Of a DNA stretch of 64,000 nt, positions 59,094-64,000 are shown piece after piece (positions within the stretch are counted from its first letter, which is position 1; each line of letters opens with the position of its first letter). The stretch comes from Rossellomorea aquimaris (lineage in GTDB: Bacteria > Bacillota > Bacilli > Bacillales > Bacillaceae_B): assembly GCF_020172085.1 (NCBI RefSeq), contig NZ_JAIVAT010000007.1, positions 682,001 through 746,000 on the forward strand, read 5' to 3'. Made by a program: the position numbers and the translations under genes. The notes under the pieces were generated by a model. That model did no database searches. It was not told where the DNA came from and saw only the letters and a list, made by a program, of their open reading frames with translations.

Positions 59094-61001
59094 GTGGCGC
59101 AATCGAATATGAAAGTTGCGGTACAAAAGTTTGGTAACTTCCTCAGTTCTATGGTTCTGCCGAATATCGGTGCATTTATCGCTTGGGGTTTAATTACAGC
59201 GTTGTTCATACCAACTGGGTTCTTTCCAAATGAAAGCCTTGCCAAACTAGTAGGGCCGATGGTTACGTATCTGTTACCGCTATTGATCGGGTATACAGGA
59301 GGTAAGCTCGTACACGACCAGCGCGGTGGGGTCGTGGGTGCAATCGCGACAATGGGTGTCATTGTCGGTGCACCTGATACACCGATGTTCTTAGGTGCCA
59401 TGGTTATGGGTCCTTTAGGAGCATATGTCATCAAGAAATTCGACGGAATGATTGAAGGGAAGATCAGAGCAGGTTTTGAAATGCTCGTGAATAACTTCTC
59501 GGCGGGTATCCTTGGGGGGATCCTTGCTATCTTAGCATTCCTGGGAGTCGGACCTGCAGTACACTCTTTCACAAATGTACTCGTTGCCGGAGTTGACTGG
59601 CTTGTTGCGGCAGGATTACTTCCTTTAACAAGTATCCTGATCGAACCTGCGAAGATTCTATTTTTAAATAATGCCATTAACCATGGTGTTTTATCACCAA
59701 TCGGGCTTGAGCAGGTACAACAGGGTGGAAAATCGATTCTATTCTTATTAGAGGCTAACCCGGGACCAGGTCTTGGTGTACTACTAGCCTTCATGTTGTT
59801 CGGAAGAGGAACAGCAAAACAATCGGCACCAGGGGCAGCCATCATTCATTTCCTTGGCGGGATTCATGAAATCTACTTCCCGTACGTATTAATGAAGCCG
59901 ATGCTATTCATCTCCGTCATCCTAGGTGGAATGAGTGGAGTCTTCACCCTTGTATTATTGGGCGGTGGACTGGTATCACCGGCATCACCTGGGAGTATCA
60001 TTGCGATTACGGCCGTTACACCTCCTGAGGGAATGGCGTATCTGGCTAACTTTGCAGCGGTACTTGTTGCAACAGTCGTGTCCTTCATCGTGTCTGCCAT
60101 CGTCTTGAAATCAAGCAAAGCGACAGACGAAGATATTGAAGGTGCAACAAAGAAAATGCAGGAAATGAAAGGCAAGAAGAGTTCCGTTGCCGGTCATGTG
60201 AGCAAGGGAACACTGCCTGAAGAAGTAAACAAAATCGTCTTTGCTTGTGATGCAGGTATGGGCTCAAGTGCCATGGGTGCTTCCCTTCTACGTAAAAAAG
60301 TGAAGGCAGCAAATCTGGATGTCAGTGTAACAAATACATCCATCAGCAATCTTCCATCTGATGCGCAAGTCGTCATCACACAGGAAGAACTGACGCCACG
60401 TGCGAAAAGTAAACTTCCTAATGTGTATCATATTTCCGTAGATAACTTCTTATCCAGCCCTGAGTATGACAAGCTGATTGCAAGTCTTCAGGACGGAATC
60501 ACGGATGAACAGGCAGAGGTTGTAGAAGAAGCAGAGGAAGAAGCAGTGAATGCTGAACCGAATGCAGATCACGATGATGATCTTCTACTTGAAGAGAACA
60601 TCTTCATGAATCAATCATTTGCCACAAAAGAAGAGGCAATCCGATTCGCTGGAGAAGCTCTTGTTAAAGCAGGATATGTGGAAGAAAGCTATGTAGATGC
60701 TATGATTGATAGAGAAGGAATCACATCTACTTATATGGGTAATAATGTAGCCATTCCACACGGGACGGAAGACGCGAAGAAAGCCGTCATCAAATCCGGT
60801 TTCACGGTCATTCAAGTTCCGAACGGCGTGGACTTCAACGGTGAAAAAGCGAAGATGATCTTCGGTATCGCCGGTAAAGACGGTACGCATCTGGAAATCC
60901 TTTCAGGCATCGCCGTTGTCTGCTCCGAGCAGGAAAACGTCGATAAGATGGTTGAAGCGAAGTCAGCCAAAGAGCTGAAAGACATCATCAACAGCAACTA
61001 G
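59094..61001 (+). CDS. mtlA: PTS mannitol transporter EIICBA in one chain
   Basis: 635 residues from the GTG at 59094 (AAAGGGAT at good spacing; the ATG at 59076 lacks a site). Membrane EIIC about 1-345 (FGNFLSSMVLPNIGAFIAWG, GGIHEIYFPYVL), EIIB with phospho-Cys385 (FACDAGMG), acidic linker about 465-500, and EIIA with phospho-His556 (NVAIPHG). It imports and phosphorylates mannitol. B. subtilis has a separate MtlF EIIA; here it is fused, as in E. coli. Confidence 0.93.
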   Translation: MAQSNMKVAVQKFGNFLSSMVLPNIGAFIAWGLITALFIPTGFFPNESLAKLVGPMVTYLLPLLIGYTGGKLVHDQRGGVVGAIATMGVIVGAPDTPMFLGAMVMGPLGAYVIKKFDGMIEGKIRAGFEMLVNNFSAGILGGILAILAFLGVGPAVHSFTNVLVAGVDWLVAAGLLPLTSILIEPAKILFLNNAINHGVLSPIGLEQVQQGGKSILFLLEANPGPGLGVLLAFMLFGRGTAKQSAPGAAIIHFLGGIHEIYFPYVLMKPMLFISVILGGMSGVFTLVLLGGGLVSPASPGSIIAITAVTPPEGMAYLANFAAVLVATVVSFIVSAIVLKSSKATDEDIEGATKKMQEMKGKKSSVAGHVSKGTLPEEVNKIVFACDAGMGSSAMGASLLRKKVKAANLDVSVTNTSISNLPSDAQVVITQEELTPRAKSKLPNVYHISVDNFLSSPEYDKLIASLQDGITDEQAEVVEEAEEEAVNAEPNADHDDDLLLEENIFMNQSFATKEEAIRFAGEALVKAGYVEESYVDAMIDREGITSTYMGNNVAIPHGTEDAKKAVIKSGFTVIQVPNGVDFNGEKAKMIFGIAGKDGTHLEILSGIAVVCSEQENVDKMVEAKSAKELKDIINSN

Positions 61002-61011
61002 AACAATCATT

Positions 61012-61040
61012 CAGAAAGGCGGGATTCCTGCCTTTCTGTT
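61012..61040 (+). terminator. Weak hairpin between mtlA and mtlR
   Basis: Arms CAGAAAGGC and GCCTTTCTG around a 9-base loop, with only a short T-rich tail. May reduce downstream expression. Confidence 0.5.
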
Positions 61041-61085
61041 CTACTTTGTATCAAGAAAAGCTATTTGAGGGAAAGAGGGGAAAGT

Positions 61086-63155
61086 ATGTTTATTACGTCA
61101 AGAGAAAAAGCCATTATCGAATTGATTGTAAAAACATCGGGAAAGCATACCGTATACTCTCTTTCTGCGTTTTTGAATGTGAGCGGGAGGACCGTTCAGC
61201 GAAATCTCAAATCAATCGAAAGCATTTTAAAGGAATATCACTTAGAACTGAAGCGGACAGCTAATGAAGGCCTGTTCATCGATGGGAAGAATGAACATAT
61301 TTATAAGTTGATCCAGAGTCTGGCGGATGTGAGTCCAACAGACGAAACACCTGAGGAGCGAAAGCTGAATCTATTGATCATCCTTCTTCATGAAGGCCCT
61401 TCTTTTAAAAAACAGGTGTTGGCAAATCAGCTGGGGATCAGTGTTACGACCTTGACCTCGTATCTTGATGAGCTGGCAGATTGGCTGCATAAATTCGGCA
61501 TCACCCTGACGCGTAAGAGAGGGGTCGGGGTAGAGCTTACAGCAGATGAAGCCGAAAAACGACATGCACTGGCAAGCTTCTTTCTTGTCTATTTTTATGA
61601 AGAGATCATTGAGACCCTGTATGGAATGCAGAAGGGGAATCACCTGGATGAGCCGGTGCTCGGATATTTCGATCCAGCCTATTTAACCGCAGTCGACCAG
61701 GTGGTGAATCATTACTTGGGAGAAAAGCAGATCACCTTAACGGACAGTGATTATATCGGTCTGGTCGTTCATATTTGCTTGACGATCCAGCGTACGGAAA
61801 ACGGCTTCGGATTGCAGCATGATGAACCGGTTGATGGTCATGGTTCCACTGAATTTGAATTGATGAATACGATTGTCGAAGAACTGAAGCAACGACTTTC
61901 GGTGAGGATGACGATTCGAGATATTCAGTTTCTTACCGTCATATTAAAAGGATCCAAGGTACAGGATCCCGACGTAGTCTATTATGACAGCATTCTGCTT
62001 GGGCATCTCATCAAGAATGTCATTAGAGATGTATCAGAGAATCTCCATGTGGATCTGTCTGATGACTTTTCCTTGTTCCAGGGACTGCTTGCCCATATGG
62101 GGCCGTCCATCTTCAGACTTCAGCAAGAAATGGATTTATTCAACCCATTGACGGATGAAATCAAAAAGAAATACCCTGTGCTATTTTTAGCTGTGAAAAA
62201 GAGTCTTGAGATGGAATTTAAGGATATTTCATTCCCAGACGATGAAGTGGCCTTCATTGTCCTCCATTTCGGTTCGGCGATGCTGATGAACGAAGAAAAG
62301 GTCAGTATTCAAGCCGTGGTCGTCTGTCCGACGGGGATCGGCACATCCAAGATGCTCGCAAGCCGCATCCAGCGTGAACTGACGATGATTAACAAGGTTG
62401 AAATCCTGTCCATTAAGGATTTCCAAACGGCGAACTTGGATGACTATGATATCGTCATTTCCACGGTCAGACTCCCATTTACGGAAGTGGACTATATTCT
62501 GGTGAGCCCGTTATTGAGCGAGAAGGATATCGGGTTCATTCAAAGTTATCTTCAGAATAATGTAGAAAAGCTGACCAGGAAAAAATATTTGAAGTCCTCC
62601 GCACGATCAGGGGAGAAGACCGAAGTCCGGACGCTTCTCCAGGAAATCAAGGAGGTTCATTCCAGCATGGAAGCCATCCTCACCAATTTCCGGGTATACC
62701 GGAAGCACTCTGGTGGGAATCATCTTCAAATTCTGAACGAAATGCTGGAAGAGGGTGAACAGAATGACCTTCTTCAAGAGCCTCTAGTCGTCATGCAACA
62801 GCTGATGGAAAGGGAGAAGAAGGGTGGCCTTGGGATCCCGAATACGAATATGGGACTCTTTCACTGCCGGGATGACAACGTGAAGAAGCTTATCTTCCAG
62901 GTAGCCCATCTGGATGTACCGTGCAAGATCAAAGGGATGGACGGGCAGGAAATGGAGATGAAGAGCCTTCTTCTTATGCTTGCACCTGAAGAATTGAGCA
63001 GGCGGGAACAGGAGATCCTCAGCCTGATCAGTACAAGTTTAATCGAAGATCATATCAGCATGATGATTTATTCGTCCACGAACGAAGCCATCATACGAAA
63101 GAAATTAGAAGATCTCTTTCTGGATTACTTACAAACTAATTTGATAAAGGAATGA
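61086..63155 (+). CDS. mtlR: Mannitol operon activator MtlR
   Basis: 689 residues from the ATG at 61086 (GAAAGAGGGG upstream). N-terminal HTH domains (about 1-145), PRD1 and PRD2 (about 190-405, His229, His337 and His394 visible as candidate sites), EIIB-Gat-like domain with Cys414 (VVVCPTGIGTSKML) and C-terminal EIIA-Mtl-like domain with His593. In the family phosphorylation of these sites by the PTS controls activity. Its stop overlaps the mtlD start region. Confidence 0.92.
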   Translation: MFITSREKAIIELIVKTSGKHTVYSLSAFLNVSGRTVQRNLKSIESILKEYHLELKRTANEGLFIDGKNEHIYKLIQSLADVSPTDETPEERKLNLLIILLHEGPSFKKQVLANQLGISVTTLTSYLDELADWLHKFGITLTRKRGVGVELTADEAEKRHALASFFLVYFYEEIIETLYGMQKGNHLDEPVLGYFDPAYLTAVDQVVNHYLGEKQITLTDSDYIGLVVHICLTIQRTENGFGLQHDEPVDGHGSTEFELMNTIVEELKQRLSVRMTIRDIQFLTVILKGSKVQDPDVVYYDSILLGHLIKNVIRDVSENLHVDLSDDFSLFQGLLAHMGPSIFRLQQEMDLFNPLTDEIKKKYPVLFLAVKKSLEMEFKDISFPDDEVAFIVLHFGSAMLMNEEKVSIQAVVVCPTGIGTSKMLASRIQRELTMINKVEILSIKDFQTANLDDYDIVISTVRLPFTEVDYILVSPLLSEKDIGFIQSYLQNNVEKLTRKKYLKSSARSGEKTEVRTLLQEIKEVHSSMEAILTNFRVYRKHSGGNHLQILNEMLEEGEQNDLLQEPLVVMQQLMEREKKGGLGIPNTNMGLFHCRDDNVKKLIFQVAHLDVPCKIKGMDGQEMEMKSLLLMLAPEELSRREQEILSLISTSLIEDHISMMIYSSTNEAIIRKKLEDLFLDYLQTNLIKE

Positions 63156-63160
63156 TGACG

Positions 63161-64000
63161 TTGAAACAAACCGTACATTTTGGAGCAGGAAACATAGGCA
63201 GAGGGTTTATCGGAGCATTGTTTTCCCAATCAGGTTATCACGTGACCTTTGTGGATATCGCTGAGCAAGTGATCAACAAACTGAATGAAGAAGGGCACTA
63301 CCAAGTGAAGCTTGCGACGGAATCAATGGAAACAGAGACGATCGAGAATGTGTCAGGTCTGAACAACCTTCATCAGGAAGGGGAAGTCATTGACACGATC
63401 GTACAATCTACATTTTTGACAACGGCGATCGGACCGAACATCCTTCCACGAATCGCTCCCCTGATTGCCAAAGGGATTGCTAAACGTGTGGATGCTTCTG
63501 AAGATCCCCTATATGTGATCGCATGTGAGAACCAAATTGGTGCCACTGATATTTTGAAAAAACACATTTTAGAGAATCTTGATGAAGAAACTATCACGAA
63601 GCTTGAAGGAAAGGTATACTTCTTTAATTCAGCCGTCGACCGCATTGTGCCGATGCAGGATCAGGGTTCATTGGATGTCCTTGTTGAGCCTTATTATGAG
63701 TGGGTGGTAGAGACGAAGGAAGACATCCCAAATGTTGAAGGGATGACCATCGTCGAAGACCTTGCTCCGTTCATCGAGCGTAAGCTATTCACGGTGAACA
63801 CAGGGCATGCGGTCATTGCATACCTTGGTTATTTAGAAGGGAAGTCAACCATCGATCAGACCTTGGCGGATGACAGCATCGCCGAACAGGTCAAGGAGAC
63901 ATTGAAAGAGACTGGAGCTTATCTTGTTAAACAATACGGGCTGGATGAAAAAGAGCATCTTGCCTATATTGGGAAAAACATCGAACGCTTCAAAAATGCG
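63161..64000 (+). CDS. mtlD: Mannitol-1-phosphate 5-dehydrogenase (3' end outside window)
   Basis: Open in frame to the window end. TTG at 63161 is the likely start (8 bases after AAAGGA; two upstream ATGs at 63152 and 63155 are closer). MKQTVHFGAGNIGRGFIG matches the MtlD NAD-binding start; ACENQIGATD and FTVNTGHAVIAY are MtlD active-region signatures. Converts mannitol-1-phosphate to fructose-6-phosphate. Last gene of mtlA-mtlR-mtlD in view. Confidence 0.92.
   Translation, partial: MKQTVHFGAGNIGRGFIGALFSQSGYHVTFVDIAEQVINKLNEEGHYQVKLATESMETETIENVSGLNNLHQEGEVIDTIVQSTFLTTAIGPNILPRIAPLIAKGIAKRVDASEDPLYVIACENQIGATDILKKHILENLDEETITKLEGKVYFFNSAVDRIVPMQDQGSLDVLVEPYYEWVVETKEDIPNVEGMTIVEDLAPFIERKLFTVNTGHAVIAYLGYLEGKSTIDQTLADDSIAEQVKETLKETGAYLVKQYGLDEKEHLAYIGKNIERFKNA

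Noticed and set aside
59066-59845. 259-codon minus-strand frame opposite mtlA
   Set aside because: Shadow of the mtlA reading frame; low-complexity Pro/Ser/Thr composition typical of antisense frames.
1-64000. CRISPR array, tRNA, rRNA, transposase or prophage genes
   Set aside because: No direct-repeat array with unique spacers, cloverleaf, rRNA stretch or integrase/transposase motif was found on either strand by reading.

Overview
The window reads as a chromosomal segment of an aerobic, spore-forming Bacillaceae. AGGAGG-type ribosome binding sites, moderate GC and the gene set (RsbR paralogues, Spx/Rrf2, IDEAL-domain proteins, AsnO, PdaC, a yoaS-yozG-yoaT-like cluster, mtlA-mtlR-mtlD) fit Bacillus sensu lato; Rossellomorea or a similar marine/soil genus is a guess. 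No rRNA, tRNA, CRISPR array, prophage or transposase was seen.

Layout. 1-5770 is an arsenic island: arsB (5' cut), arsC, arsD, arsA, a CX5R phosphatase and a HesB-like protein on the plus strand; arsP, a tiny Cys-rich protein and arsR on the minus strand; and a second tiny Cys-rich protein on the plus strand. Six copies of one 18-bp palindrome surround arsR and are its likely operators. 5.8-10.2 kb holds a ceramidase-like hydrolase, a GNAT enzyme, a frataxin-like protein, a YdeI-like protein and a PdaC-like deacetylase. 10.3-14.9 kb is a run of tiny membrane-protein genes, several under 65 codons. 14.9-19.3 kb has a protein resembling only ECF sigma region 2, a lipoprotein, a VOC protein, a full ECF sigma factor and secreted PhoX. 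19.4-28.7 kb is an accessory stretch of single-copy enzymes (kinases, DmpA peptidase, deaminase, MBL fold, PhzF, two GNATs, DinB, methyltransferase-like).

28.7-30.2 kb is a histidyl-tRNA synthetase paralogue behind an 18-codon leader peptide with three consecutive His codons and a strong terminator, which looks like ribosome-mediated attenuation. 30.3-33.4 kb has NIF3-like, epimerase, unknown and histidine-phosphatase genes. 33.7-35.3 kb is the DUF2975/YozG/DUF817 cluster; its 19-bp palindrome also precedes an unlinked DUF2975 gene at 20.3-20.7 kb. 36.8-38.1 kb is an Spx-Rrf2-IDEAL set with three copies of a 23-bp operator. 38.2-48.5 kb holds a zinc dehydrogenase with a cre site, TetR, a C45 acyltransferase-like protein, a pair of ABC exporter genes, an IDEAL protein, an SDR/MerR pair and a YibE/F pair.

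48.6-48.95 kb is a nested inverted-repeat element of a kind common between Bacillus genes. It is followed by an SdpI-like gene, an S9 peptidase broken by apparent frameshifts, asnO, two RsbR paralogues flanking two unknown genes, a large protein joining sigma-factor-like, zinc anti-sigma, membrane and extracellular parts in one chain, and the mannitol operon (mtlA with IIC-IIB-IIA in one chain, mtlR, mtlD cut by the window end).

Signals I rate highest are the His leader, the sigma/anti-sigma fusion, the shared DUF2975 operator, the two intergenic arrays with a period of about 20.5 bp, and the two Cys-pair microproteins beside arsR. Names come from motif and family recognition by eye; no search was run.
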